Source: Verrucomicrobiota bacterium
GTDB taxonomy: Bacteria > Verrucomicrobiota > Verrucomicrobiia > CAIQCK01
DNA length: 64,000 nt
NCBI GenBank assembly: GCA_016222825.1
Contig: JACRQF010000019.1
Span: 310,001-374,000 of the forward strand
Reading direction: 5' to 3'
Numbering within the stretch: the stretch's first letter is position 1; every line of letters starts with the position of its first letter. Both the position numbers and the translations under genes were made by a program. The notes under the pieces are model-generated. The model ran no database searches. It worked only from the letters and a program-made list of their open reading frames with translations, and was not told the DNA's origin. Below are positions 24,379 through 33,100 of this stretch, piece by piece.

Positions 24379-25016
24379 TCTCGAAGCACTGTCAGCTTTC
24401 GTGTGTCGAGCGAGTCGAACGCACGTTGGATGCGGTCCACAATGATGCCGGTGACGAATATCGCCACCGTCAGGTCGAGCAGGATTCCGCCCTCCACCAG
24501 CAGCGGGACGGAATGCATGAGCAGCAGTCCGAACATGTAAATGCCGTTCTCCAAAATCAGGTAGCCGCAGACCTGCGAGATGGCCTTGGAGCGGCCGATC
24601 AGCAGCAACAGGCCCGTGAGCACGGACGCCAGCGATCCCGCCACCAGGAGAGACTCGTGATGCTCCGGCAGCAAGGGCAGCCGGTGCGCCAGCACCACGG
24701 CGCCAATCATCCCCGCCGCCCCCAGCAGCAGTGACGGCAGGAACCCGACCAGCGGATGGAGGTCCCGGTCTATGTTGGCCGTGCGCATGGCCCGGCGCAA
24801 CAGCGCCGGAATCACCAGCCCCTTTATCGCTGCCGTGGCGACCGCCACCGCCACCCCCAAGAGACGTAGTTCGTGTTCGATGACGAGCGGCATGATGCCC
24901 AGCACCACGCCTTGCAGCGCAGCGACACGGATCAGCGACGGCAGCCGGCCGGTGCCCAACGCAACGAGATTCAAACCCATCGCCAGACCAATGAGCAGGT
25001 TCAGCCAGTCATTCAC
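24375..25016 (-). CDS. Ehr membrane subunit, HyfE-like
   Basis: 213 residues, six to seven transmembrane helices, ending with the HyfE signature GYLILENGIYMFGLLL; related to NuoK with an N-terminal extension. The start is a GTG at 25016 directly overlapping the TGA of the previous gene; AAAGGAGG lies six bases upstream. The longer frame from 25034 would begin inside that ribosome binding site and was rejected. Acts as part of the proton-conducting arm. Confidence 0.85.
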   Translation of the reverse strand: MNDWLNLLIGLAMGLNLVALGTGRLPSLIRVAALQGVVLGIMPLVIEHELRLLGVAVAVATAAIKGLVIPALLRRAMRTANIDRDLHPLVGFLPSLLLGAAGMIGAVVLAHRLPLLPEHHESLLVAGSLASVLTGLLLLIGRSKAISQVCGYLILENGIYMFGLLLMHSVPLLVEGGILLDLTVAIFVTGIIVDRIQRAFDSLDTRKLTVLRE

Positions 25017-25921
25017 GCCGCGCCTCCTTTCCACGCGATCAACAAAGCGAAGACGCAGAGCAGGAACGCCGTCGTCAGCAGCAACGGCACGCGGCGGAAG
25101 GCGACACGGGCTGTCAGCGACTCCGTGAGTCCGACCGCCACCGTCACCAGCAGCACGCCGCCGATCATCGCCCCGGATGCGGCCGCCACCGACAGTTCAC
25201 CCACCGGCAGCACCGCCTGCACCAGCAGGACGGAGAACAGCAGAAGTTTCATCGCCGCGCCGTGCAGCACTGCCGCAAACGGCGGCCCGCTGTGGTCCAG
25301 CACCATCACTTCGTGAATCATAGTCAGTTCGAGGTGCGTGTTGGGGTCGTCGAACGGCACGCGGCAGTTCTCCGCCAGCAGCACCGCGAACAGCCCCACC
25401 GCCAGCAGCACCGCGCCCGGCCCGGCTGACGGCGTAAGCATCGCGCTCAATGACACGCTGCCGCTCTGCATGCTCAGGGTGAGCACGGCCGTGATCACAG
25501 CCGCCTCCGCGAGCACGGCGTAGCTTACTTCGCGCGCAGCGCCCATGCCTTCAAAGGCCGAGCCGGTTTCCAACGCCGCCCACGCCGTGCAGAAACGCGC
25601 CAGCGCCAGCAGATAGATCAGTAAGATCACGTCGCCGCGGAAACTCAGCGACGTTCCGAGCGGTCCCAACGGCAGCAGCAGAGCCGCAGCCAGCACCGCC
25701 ACCCAGGCGATTGCCGGCCCGGCGATGAATCCCGGCGACGTGAGCATGCTCAGAACCACGCCTTTGCGCCAGAGCCGCGCCAAGTCGTAGTAAAGCTGCA
25801 GCACCGGCGGCCCGCGCCGTCCGGCGACCCACGCTTTCACTTTGTTGATGATGCCCGGCAGCAACGGTGCCAGGAACAGCCACACCGCCAACCGGGCTAA
25901 GAATTCAAGAACCGAAATCAA
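25013..25921 (-). CDS. Ehr membrane subunit, HyfC/NuoH-like, TTG start
   Basis: 302 residues, eight or so transmembrane helices. Family signatures are GRRGPPVLQLYYDLARLWRKG near the N-terminus (the NuoH quinone/loop region) and AENCRVPFDDPNTHLELTMIHEVM with conserved acidic residues. NuoH-type subunits anchor the hydrophilic arm and couple redox to proton movement. The gene starts with TTG at 25921 immediately after the TAA of the HTH-EIIA gene, with AGAGGAG about ten bases upstream; no ATG is available near the conserved N-terminus. Confidence 0.88.
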   Translation of the reverse strand: MISVLEFLARLAVWLFLAPLLPGIINKVKAWVAGRRGPPVLQLYYDLARLWRKGVVLSMLTSPGFIAGPAIAWVAVLAAALLLPLGPLGTSLSFRGDVILLIYLLALARFCTAWAALETGSAFEGMGAAREVSYAVLAEAAVITAVLTLSMQSGSVSLSAMLTPSAGPGAVLLAVGLFAVLLAENCRVPFDDPNTHLELTMIHEVMVLDHSGPPFAAVLHGAAMKLLLFSVLLVQAVLPVGELSVAAASGAMIGGVLLVTVAVGLTESLTARVAFRRVPLLLTTAFLLCVFALLIAWKGGAA

Positions 25922-26617
25922 TTACATGCTCCTCTCGGCGCCGCCTGAAACGTCCGCCGCCGCAAAGGCGCGGAAAAGTTCCTCATCCGATGTGCTCCGT
26001 TCGACCATGCCACGGAGTGGTCCCTGGGTGATCGCCTTGCTGAGGCGGGCCAGCGTATCGAGATGCGCGCGCGGCGAAGGCGGAATGAAGAAGAACAGCC
26101 GCGTCACCGGCGCGCCGTCCGCCGCGGGTTCCGCCAGCGGCAATGCGTCGCGCAACAGGAGCAGCGCGATCACGCCGGCGTTCCGGCCCAGCGTTACCCG
26201 TGTGCTGAAGTGTGGCAGTGCGAAGCCGCCGCCGATCGGCGCCCAGTTGATGCCGCCCTTGGCATGCAGCCGCTGCGCCAGCAGCGCACGCACCGGTTGG
26301 GGAATGCTCGACAACGAAGCGATCACCCGCTCCAGCGCTTCGATCACGCCCGACGACGGCACATCGCGCCAGATTCCTCCGGCGCGCAGCATCGGTGCCA
26401 GTTCCAAGCCGGTGGTGAAGGCGCCGTTCTCGGACGCCAGAAATCCAGCCCGCGCCGTCAGTCCGTGTTCGGCCGCCCAGTGGGCCACGCGCGCCCGGTC
26501 GAACAACAGCCGGCCACGATCCTGCACATAGGGCAGTTCCTCATCGCGAATCCAGTCATCAACGACTTTCTCCGAAACGCCGAACGACTCAGCAAGCTCA
26601 ACCAGATTCAGATACAT
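25922..26617 (-). CDS. HTH (excisionase-type) fused to PTS EIIA-like domain
   Basis: 231 residues. An N-terminal MerR/excisionase-type helix-turn-helix (about 1-50: LVELAESFGVSEKVVDDWIRDEELPYVQDRGRLLFDRARVAHWA) is followed by a linker and a PtsN/EIIA type 2 domain (about 85-225) with the phosphorylatable His136 in GGGFALPHFS. Such proteins couple PTS phosphorylation state to DNA binding or to membrane proteins. Its place in the middle of the Ehr operon, between HyfB- and HyfC-like genes, suggests it regulates the operon or the complex. No PTS transporter gene is in the window. Confidence 0.85.
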   Translation of the reverse strand: MYLNLVELAESFGVSEKVVDDWIRDEELPYVQDRGRLLFDRARVAHWAAEHGLTARAGFLASENGAFTTGLELAPMLRAGGIWRDVPSSGVIEALERVIASLSSIPQPVRALLAQRLHAKGGINWAPIGGGFALPHFSTRVTLGRNAGVIALLLLRDALPLAEPAADGAPVTRLFFFIPPSPRAHLDTLARLSKAITQGPLRGMVERSTSDEELFRAFAAADVSGGAERSM

Positions 26618-26662
26618 GTCTTGTCAGTAATTGTCTCTTTCGCGACCCGCGGTGGTTCAATG

Positions 26663-28609
26663 TCAACGGCTCCACGACACCGCCATGACTGCCACCGCGA
26701 TCAGGCCGAGAATCAGGTAAAGTATGTAGGCGTGGGTCCGTCCGTGTTGCAGCCGCCGGGCCATGCCGGAAGCCCACATCACCAGCCGCGCGACCGGTTC
26801 GATCACCCGCTCCAGCACAGTCTCCGGCGTGTGCTCTTCAAACTCGGCATGCTGCGGAAACTCTTCGGTCGGCCGATGCTCGTGCCGCTCCGGCAGCAGA
26901 ATCCAAGAAAACCATTCGGTGATAATGCCGGCAAACGAGCCGGCCGTGTATTGCATGCGCGCAGTCGGGGCCGCATAGCCGCAATCCCAAGTCAGCCCGC
27001 GCGCCCAACCGTGCCGGTGCGCCCGCCACCACAGCCATGCAGCGCCGGCCACTCCTGATGCAGCCAATCCCATGTGGACGAAACCCAGCGTCGCCAGGGA
27101 CTCCGGCATCGGGGCGTCCGCCCAAATTCCACGCCACGCGGCCACCGCCGCATGCACCGCCAGCCAAAAGACAAACGGCGCCAAACCAATGGCCACGCAA
27201 CCCGCCGCCAGAACCAGCATCGCACCGCGCATCCAACCGCCGCACTCGTGCGCGTGTTCGGCGTCGTGCGAACGCGGCGCGCCGAGGAACACCACGCCGC
27301 ACACTTTGACGAAACAAGCCAGCGCCAGCGCGCCGGTCACCGCCAGCAAGACGATGGCCGGTATTGCTCCGACCACGGCCGCGCCGGGTTGGTTGACGGC
27401 ATCGAAAAGTCCCAGATAGACGAGCCACTCGCTCACGAACCCGTTGAGCGGCGGCAGCCCGGAGATCGCCGCCGCGCCCAGCGCGAACAGCGACGCCGTC
27501 CACGGCATGGCACGCCAAAGTCCGCCAAGGCGGCTCATCTCGCGCGTGCCCGTGGCGTGCAGCACGGAACCAGCGCCGAGGAACAGCAGCGCTTTGAACA
27601 AGCCGTGATTCCACACGTGCAACAAACCACCTGCGAGCGCCAGCGCACCCCAAGCCGGATACCCATGCTCCGCCGCCACAAGCGCGAAACCGACACCCAT
27701 GAGAATGATGCCGATGTTCTCGACGCTGTGGTAAGCCAGCAACCGCTTCAGATCGTGCTGTCCCAGCGCGAACGCCACGCCCAGCACCGCGCTCACCACC
27801 CCTACGCCGGCCACCAGCCAGCCGGCTCCGTCCGGCACCGGCATCCATCCGCTGAAACGGACGATACCGTAGATGCCCATCTTGATGGCCACGCCCGAAA
27901 GGATCGCCGAGACGTGGCTGGGTGCATTGGCGTGCGCCGAGGGCAGCCAGATGTGCAGCGGAAACATGCCCGCCTTCACGCCAAACCCGAACAACGCCAG
28001 CCAGAACAGGGGCGCCAGCTCCGTATGATTGCGCATGGGTCCCAAGTCCCAGTTCCCCGTCCGCGTTGCCAGCAGCGAGAAGAACGCAAACAATGCCAGC
28101 GTGCCCGTATGCGAGGCAGCCAGATAAAGCCAGCCCGCTGCCCGCACCTCGCGCCGTCGCGCGTCAAGGGTGATGAGGAAAAAGGCGGAAACAGCGAATA
28201 ACTCCCATGCGATGAGGAAGTGCAGGCCGTTCGAACTCAGCAGCACCAAGCCTATGAACAGCAGCAGCGCGCTCCACCACGCGCGGCCTCGCGGCGCCGA
28301 ACACGAGTGCGCAGCATCCGCCCAATACTCACGCGAATAGGCGCCAGCGGCTCCGCCCACCACGGCCAGCAAAGCCAGAAACAACGCACTCACGCCGTCC
28401 AGCCGCAGATGCACCGCTTGGCCGCCGAGGAGGAACGCGCTCCGCCATTCCCACGCGGAGCCTGTGGTCAAAATCCATGTGGCCGCGCCGGCCGCCGCCA
28501 ATGCTCCCGCGAGCAGAGTCGCCAGCCACCCGCGCGGCGCACGAAACGCACCGAGGATGCTGATGAGTATAGCAGCGCCAGCCGCCGCCAACAGCACGCC
28601 AGGATTCAT
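26663..28609 (-). CDS. Ehr antiporter-like membrane subunit (HyfB/NuoL type)
   Basis: 648 residues with about 16 transmembrane helices. Visible family features: GLHFLIAWELFAVSAFFLITLD (Glu in the proton path), FGFGVKAGMFPLHIWLPSAHANAPSHVSAILSG (Lys), ALAGGLLHVWNHGLFKALLFLGAGSVLHATG and ISGLPPLNGFVSEWLVYLGL. A C-terminal extension (about 560-648) carries amphipathic and terminal transmembrane helices as in HyfB. Its ATG overlaps the stop of the 58-codon HTH gene (ATGA), making it the first membrane subunit of the operon. Confidence 0.9.
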   Translation of the reverse strand: MNPGVLLAAAGAAILISILGAFRAPRGWLATLLAGALAAAGAATWILTTGSAWEWRSAFLLGGQAVHLRLDGVSALFLALLAVVGGAAGAYSREYWADAAHSCSAPRGRAWWSALLLFIGLVLLSSNGLHFLIAWELFAVSAFFLITLDARRREVRAAGWLYLAASHTGTLALFAFFSLLATRTGNWDLGPMRNHTELAPLFWLALFGFGVKAGMFPLHIWLPSAHANAPSHVSAILSGVAIKMGIYGIVRFSGWMPVPDGAGWLVAGVGVVSAVLGVAFALGQHDLKRLLAYHSVENIGIILMGVGFALVAAEHGYPAWGALALAGGLLHVWNHGLFKALLFLGAGSVLHATGTREMSRLGGLWRAMPWTASLFALGAAAISGLPPLNGFVSEWLVYLGLFDAVNQPGAAVVGAIPAIVLLAVTGALALACFVKVCGVVFLGAPRSHDAEHAHECGGWMRGAMLVLAAGCVAIGLAPFVFWLAVHAAVAAWRGIWADAPMPESLATLGFVHMGLAASGVAGAAWLWWRAHRHGWARGLTWDCGYAAPTARMQYTAGSFAGIITEWFSWILLPERHEHRPTEEFPQHAEFEEHTPETVLERVIEPVARLVMWASGMARRLQHGRTHAYILYLILGLIAVAVMAVSWSR

Positions 28610-28782
28610 CGCCTGACTCTCAACCTTCTGACAGACTGGGGCGCGGTGAGTGGTTCCGACTGGCTAAAGCAGACCTGTCCACCTGCGCCGTGGCACGGCA
28701 GGTCGCTTTCGCGGGCCCACGGTTGCATCTTGCTTTTCGGCGCTTTCAAAAAATGGCGAACGTCTTGAACCGTCAATTGCAT
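28606..28782 (-). CDS. 58-residue excisionase-type HTH protein, first gene of the Ehr operon
   Basis: MQLTVQDVRHFLKAPKSKM followed by WARESDLPCHGAGGQVCFS matches the excisionase/HTH_17 pattern (LTV-x-DVA-x-hL, W at the second helix end, LP-x-H-x-x-GGQ-x-x-F). It resembles the N-terminal domain of the HTH-EIIA protein in the same operon. The gene ends in an ATGA overlap with the HyfB-like start, which supports translation. The last 15 residues are Arg-rich and not family-like, so it may be a truncated relative of a longer HTH-EIIA protein. The remaining bases to the divergent oxidoreductase (28783-28990) show nothing else recognisable. Confidence 0.55.
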   Translation of the reverse strand: MQLTVQDVRHFLKAPKSKMQPWARESDLPCHGAGGQVCFSQSEPLTAPQSVRRLRVRR

Positions 28783-28990
28783 GTTTCGCTGCCTTTGCCG
28801 CCTGATTCCGCGGCGCATAAAAAGGGTCTTTAATAAGGCACACCCGCCCATTTCGTCAACCCCCCCCTGCTCCACCTCCAAAGCGCGCCACATCCCCTCG
28901 GCATAGGTTTTCGCGCCTGCTGCGTTGTCAAATCGCGTCCGCTGCGCCACACTGGCGGCGTTGACCGAAACCTGACGGAGAACCGCAACT

Positions 28991-30367
28991 ATGACACACG
29001 AGCCACGAGTGACGCGAAGGCAGTTTCTGCGAACCGCCGGCAAGGCGGCGGCCGCGCTGGCGGCCATGAGCGCGCCGAACTTCATCCCTGCGTCGGCACG
29101 CGGCGCGCTCGCGCCGAGCAATCGCGTCAACCTCGCGATGATCGGCACGGGCAATCAGGGCTTCCAGGACATGAAGGCGTTCCTGGCGGAAGCCGACGCG
29201 CAGATCGTCGCGGTGTGTGACGTCAACCGTGGCAGCGGCGGCTATCGTAACGTCACCCAGTTCTGCGGCCGCGAGCCGGCCAAGAAGCTTGTGGAAGAAA
29301 CCTACGCCGGGCGGCGGCGGGCGGGGACATTCCGCGGCTGCGACGCCTACGCGGATTTCCGCGACGTGCTTGCGCGGCCGGACGTGGACGCGGTTGTGAT
29401 CGTCGTGCCCGACCACTGGCACGCGGTGATGACGATCCTGGCGGCGAGGGCGGGCAAGGATATCTATTGCGAGAAGCCGCTCAGCTACACGCTCGCTGAA
29501 GGTCGCGCGATGGTTGAGGCAGCGCGTCGCGCCGGTGTCGTGGTCCAGACCGGCAGCCACCAGCGTTCGCGGCCGTTGACGCGATTCGGTTGCGAGCTGG
29601 TCCGCAACGGCCGCATCGGCCAGTTGAAGCGGATCGAGACGCGCATCGGCACGTGGAACCGCCACGGTCCGCCGGGCGAGTGGTCGCCGATGCCGGTGCC
29701 GGACGGGTTCGATTACGACATGTGGATCGGGCCGGCGCCGTGGGAGCCGTATCACAAGGACCGCTGCCTCTACACGTTCCGGTTCATGAAGGACTATTCC
29801 GGCGGCCAGACGACCAACCTCGGCGCGCACGCGCTCGACATGGCGCAGTGGGGCAACAACACCGAGCTGACCGGCCCGGTCGAGATCGAGGACGACGGCA
29901 GCGAGTGGCCGACAGCGGGACTCTTCAATGTGGCGAAGATCGTGAAGTTCCGAGCGCGCTACGCCAACGGCGTCGAACTGGCTTGCACCACCGACACCGA
30001 AGCTGATCCCGACCGCACCATCGCGCAGTGCCGATTCATCGGCACCGAAGGCTGGGTGGAGATGGGTTCCGACGGCTTCTTCACGGAGCCGGAATCGCTC
30101 AAGACCTCGATCATCGGCGCGAACGAAGTCCATCTCGGCACGAGCACAAACCACATGCGGAACTTTCTCGATTGCGTCAAAACGCGCACCGAGCCGGCCG
30201 CGCCCATCGAGATCGGTCATCGCTCGGCCACCATTTGCCATCTCGCCAACATCGCGATGTGGCTGAAGCGGAAACTACGCTGGGATCCGGTGGCCGAGCG
30301 GTTCGTCAGTGACGACGCGGCCAACCGGCTGCTGACCCGCGCCAACCGCGCGCCGTGGGCGGTGTGA
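28991..30367 (+). CDS. Tat-exported Gfo/Idh/MocA family oxidoreductase
   Basis: 458 residues. A twin-arginine signal (TRRQFLRTAGKAAAALAAM) precedes a Rossmann domain (VNLAMIGTGNQGFQDMKAF, IVAVCDVN). The catalytic region EKPLSYTLAEGRAMVEAARRAGVVVQTGSHQR carries the usual EKP lysine, and FMKDYSGGQTTNLGAHALDMAQW carries the GxHxxD motif. These enzymes interconvert sugar or cyclitol hydroxyls and ketones with bound NAD(P); Tat export means the cofactor is loaded in the cytoplasm and the enzyme acts in the periplasm. First gene of the forward-strand carbohydrate cluster; ACGGAG precedes the start. Confidence 0.9.
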   Translation: MTHEPRVTRRQFLRTAGKAAAALAAMSAPNFIPASARGALAPSNRVNLAMIGTGNQGFQDMKAFLAEADAQIVAVCDVNRGSGGYRNVTQFCGREPAKKLVEETYAGRRRAGTFRGCDAYADFRDVLARPDVDAVVIVVPDHWHAVMTILAARAGKDIYCEKPLSYTLAEGRAMVEAARRAGVVVQTGSHQRSRPLTRFGCELVRNGRIGQLKRIETRIGTWNRHGPPGEWSPMPVPDGFDYDMWIGPAPWEPYHKDRCLYTFRFMKDYSGGQTTNLGAHALDMAQWGNNTELTGPVEIEDDGSEWPTAGLFNVAKIVKFRARYANGVELACTTDTEADPDRTIAQCRFIGTEGWVEMGSDGFFTEPESLKTSIIGANEVHLGTSTNHMRNFLDCVKTRTEPAAPIEIGHRSATICHLANIAMWLKRKLRWDPVAERFVSDDAANRLLTRANRAPWAV

Positions 30368-30409
30368 GCCGAAGTTCGAAGCAGAATAACCCCTCGTCGG
30401 AAGAATTAT

Positions 30410-33100
30410 ATGAAACGGAAACTCCTTCTGGTTCTGGTTGCGCTCGTCGTCGGCCTGACGCGGGCGCTGGCAGCCGATGTGGCAAAGACGGCCAGCATTG
30501 AGCAAGTCGTCGTCGTCTTCAAAACGCATTTCGACATCGGCTACACCGAAATGGCCAGCAACGTCGTCGCGCGCTACCGGACGACGATGATTGACCAAGC
30601 GCTGGAGGTTGTGGACCAAAACCGCAACCTGCCGCCGTCGCAACAGTTCGCATGGACCATCCCCGGCTGGCCGTTGCACCAAATCCTCGACTGGCCGGAG
30701 CAGACGCCGGAGCGCAAGATCCGCGTCGAGCGCGCGCTCAAGGATGGCCGCTTCGTGCTTCATGCGCTGCCGTTCACGCTGCACACCGAGACGCTCGAAC
30801 TCGAAGACCTCGTGCGCGGCCTCGGCCACTCCTCGCGCATCGCGCGGCGGCTCGGCCTGCCGTTGCCACGCGACGCAAAGATGACCGATGTGCCGTCCCA
30901 CGCGTGGGTGATGCCGACCCTGCTTAAGCGCGCCGGCGTGGACTTCCTGCACATCGGCTGCAACTCCGCGAGCAGCTCGCCACGCGTGCCGGAACTGTTC
31001 TGGTGGGAGGGGCCGGATGGCTCGCGGCTGCTGACCTATTACAGCGCGGGCGGCTACGGCAGCGGGCTGATGCCACCGCGCGATTGGCCGCACAAGACGT
31101 GGCTCGCGCTCATCCACACCGGCGACAACCACGGCCCGCCAACGCCCGGCGAGGTGAAGAAGTTGCTCGACCAAGCCGCGAAGCAGTTGCCCGGCGTGAA
31201 GGTCCGCATCGGCCGGCTTTCGGATTTTGCCGAGGCGGTGCTGGCGGAGAAACCGAAGCTGAAGGTTGTGCGCGGCGACATGCCGGACACGTGGATTCAC
31301 GGCCCGATGTGCGATCCACTCGGCGCAAAGATCGGTCGCAACATTCGCCCCGACATCGCCACCACCGAGGCGCTCGGCACACTGCTCGACACGTGGAGAG
31401 TGAAACCTTCCGGCTCAAAGTCGGTCATCAACGACGCCTACGAGCAAAGCCTGCTCTACGGCGAACACACGTGGGGCGCGGCGCTTTGGTGGCTGGTGAA
31501 GTATGAAGGCGGCGCGAAGTTCGGCTACGGCGACGCGTGGCGGCAGGTAATGGCCAAGGGTCATTTCAAACGCCACGAGGAGTCCTGGGCCGAGCACACC
31601 GCCTACATCGAGAAGGCCCGCGACCTGACCGCGCCGCTGCTCGACCGCGAACTGCGCGCGCTGGCACAAGCTGTCGGCGGCAACGGCCGGCGCATCGTTG
31701 TCTTCAATCCTTTGCCATGGAAGCGCAACGGCGAAGTTTCGGTGAAAGCCGACATGGCTGTTGCTGCACTGAAACCCGCCGATGGCGGCGACGCCGTGCC
31801 GGTCGAGTCGAGCGGCGGTTTGCTGCGCTTCGTCGCGCGCGACGTGCCAGCGATGGGCTACCGCGTCTTCGTGCCGGCGAAGGCGGAACTGCCGCCAACC
31901 AAGCTCCGTGCTGACGAGAAGACGGCCACCATCGAGAGCGTCTTCTTCAAGGCAGCCCTCGACCCCGCGAACAGCTCGATCCGTTCGCTGGTGGACAAGC
32001 GCACGGGCCGCGAATTGATCAATCCCGGTTTCGGCCAATATCTCTACGAGCGTTTCGACTCCAACAGCGTGGCGGCCTACGTCAGCGCCTACGTCAAGAG
32101 CCGCGCCGAGTGGGCGGTCAACCAACTCGGCAAACCCTACCTGCCGCCGTCGAGCGAAGCGCCGTATCGCGCTGCGTCGCCACGCGACTGCAAGCTCAGC
32201 ATTGCGCAAACGCCCGTCTCGGTTTCCGCCGCCATGACCAGCGCGGCTCGGCCTGACCTGCCGCACGCGGTGACGACGAAGCTAATTCTTTACGCCGACG
32301 CACCGTGGGCCGACCTCGAAGTCACGCTCCATGACAAGCCCGCCGATCCGTGGCCAGAGGCGGGCTGGATTTGTCTGCCATTCAAGGTCGAGTCGCCGCG
32401 CTTCCGCGTCGGGCGACCGGGCGCAATCATTGATCCGACGCGCGACATCGTCCCCGGCGCGAACCACGACCTCTACGCCGTTACCACGGGCGTGGCGATG
32501 CTCGACGCGCAGGGGCGTGGCGCCGGCTTCTGCGCGCCCGATACGCCGCTGCTGAGCCTCGGCAGGCCGGGCGGCTGGAAATACGATCCTGAGTTCGCAC
32601 CGGACAAGGCGACGGCGTTCGTGAACCTCTTCAACAACCAATGGACGACCAACTTCCGTTTCTGGAACTCCGGCACTTGGACCGTGCGCGTGCGGATCTG
32701 GTCGGTCAACCGCTACGAGGCTGACGTCGCACTCATCGCGCCGTCGCTGGAAACTCGCTCGCCGCTGCTCGCCATAGCGGCGGACGGCGCTACCGGCAAA
32801 CTACCGCTGGTGCAGCGCGGGCTGGAACTGTCGCGAAAAGGCGTGCAGGTGACGGCGTTCGGCGAGAATCCCGATGGTGCGGACACTGTTCTGCGACTCT
32901 GGGAACTCGCGGGCAAGGGCGGCTCATGCCAGGTCCGTTTGCCGACAGGCATGAACGCGAAGAGCGCACAGCCGGTGGGCCTCCGCGGCTGCGCGATAGG
33001 GAAGCCCGTCGCTGTTAGAAACGGCGTGTTCACCACCAGCCTGAAAGCGTTTGCGCCGGCGAGCTTTGTCATCCAGACTGCCGACAAGAAACAGCCATGA
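30410..33100 (+). CDS. secreted GH38-like/DUF5054 glycoside hydrolase
   Basis: 896 residues with a signal peptide (MKRKLLLVLVALVVGLTRALA). The N-terminal catalytic-type domain begins VVVFKTHFDIGYTEMA, the HxDxG metal-binding start seen in family 38 alpha-mannosidases, with HTGDNHGPPTPGEVKK and MPDTWIHGPMCDPLG further on. A beta-rich C-terminal part follows from about residue 430 (VVFNPLPWKRNGEV, PAMGYRVFVP), as in GH38 C-terminal domains. This matches the DUF5054 group of putative glycosidases. The substrate is unknown, but mannoside or related glycan removal in the periplasm is plausible. Stop overlaps the next gene by four bases. Confidence 0.8.
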   Translation: MKRKLLLVLVALVVGLTRALAADVAKTASIEQVVVVFKTHFDIGYTEMASNVVARYRTTMIDQALEVVDQNRNLPPSQQFAWTIPGWPLHQILDWPEQTPERKIRVERALKDGRFVLHALPFTLHTETLELEDLVRGLGHSSRIARRLGLPLPRDAKMTDVPSHAWVMPTLLKRAGVDFLHIGCNSASSSPRVPELFWWEGPDGSRLLTYYSAGGYGSGLMPPRDWPHKTWLALIHTGDNHGPPTPGEVKKLLDQAAKQLPGVKVRIGRLSDFAEAVLAEKPKLKVVRGDMPDTWIHGPMCDPLGAKIGRNIRPDIATTEALGTLLDTWRVKPSGSKSVINDAYEQSLLYGEHTWGAALWWLVKYEGGAKFGYGDAWRQVMAKGHFKRHEESWAEHTAYIEKARDLTAPLLDRELRALAQAVGGNGRRIVVFNPLPWKRNGEVSVKADMAVAALKPADGGDAVPVESSGGLLRFVARDVPAMGYRVFVPAKAELPPTKLRADEKTATIESVFFKAALDPANSSIRSLVDKRTGRELINPGFGQYLYERFDSNSVAAYVSAYVKSRAEWAVNQLGKPYLPPSSEAPYRAASPRDCKLSIAQTPVSVSAAMTSAARPDLPHAVTTKLILYADAPWADLEVTLHDKPADPWPEAGWICLPFKVESPRFRVGRPGAIIDPTRDIVPGANHDLYAVTTGVAMLDAQGRGAGFCAPDTPLLSLGRPGGWKYDPEFAPDKATAFVNLFNNQWTTNFRFWNSGTWTVRVRIWSVNRYEADVALIAPSLETRSPLLAIAADGATGKLPLVQRGLELSRKGVQVTAFGENPDGADTVLRLWELAGKGGSCQVRLPTGMNAKSAQPVGLRGCAIGKPVAVRNGVFTTSLKAFAPASFVIQTADKKQP

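Noticed and set aside
20654..28609. Calling the complex a true [NiFe] hydrogenase-4 or formate hydrogenlyase
   Set aside because: The large subunit lacks both CxxC metal-binding motifs, and no formate dehydrogenase or maturation gene is nearby.
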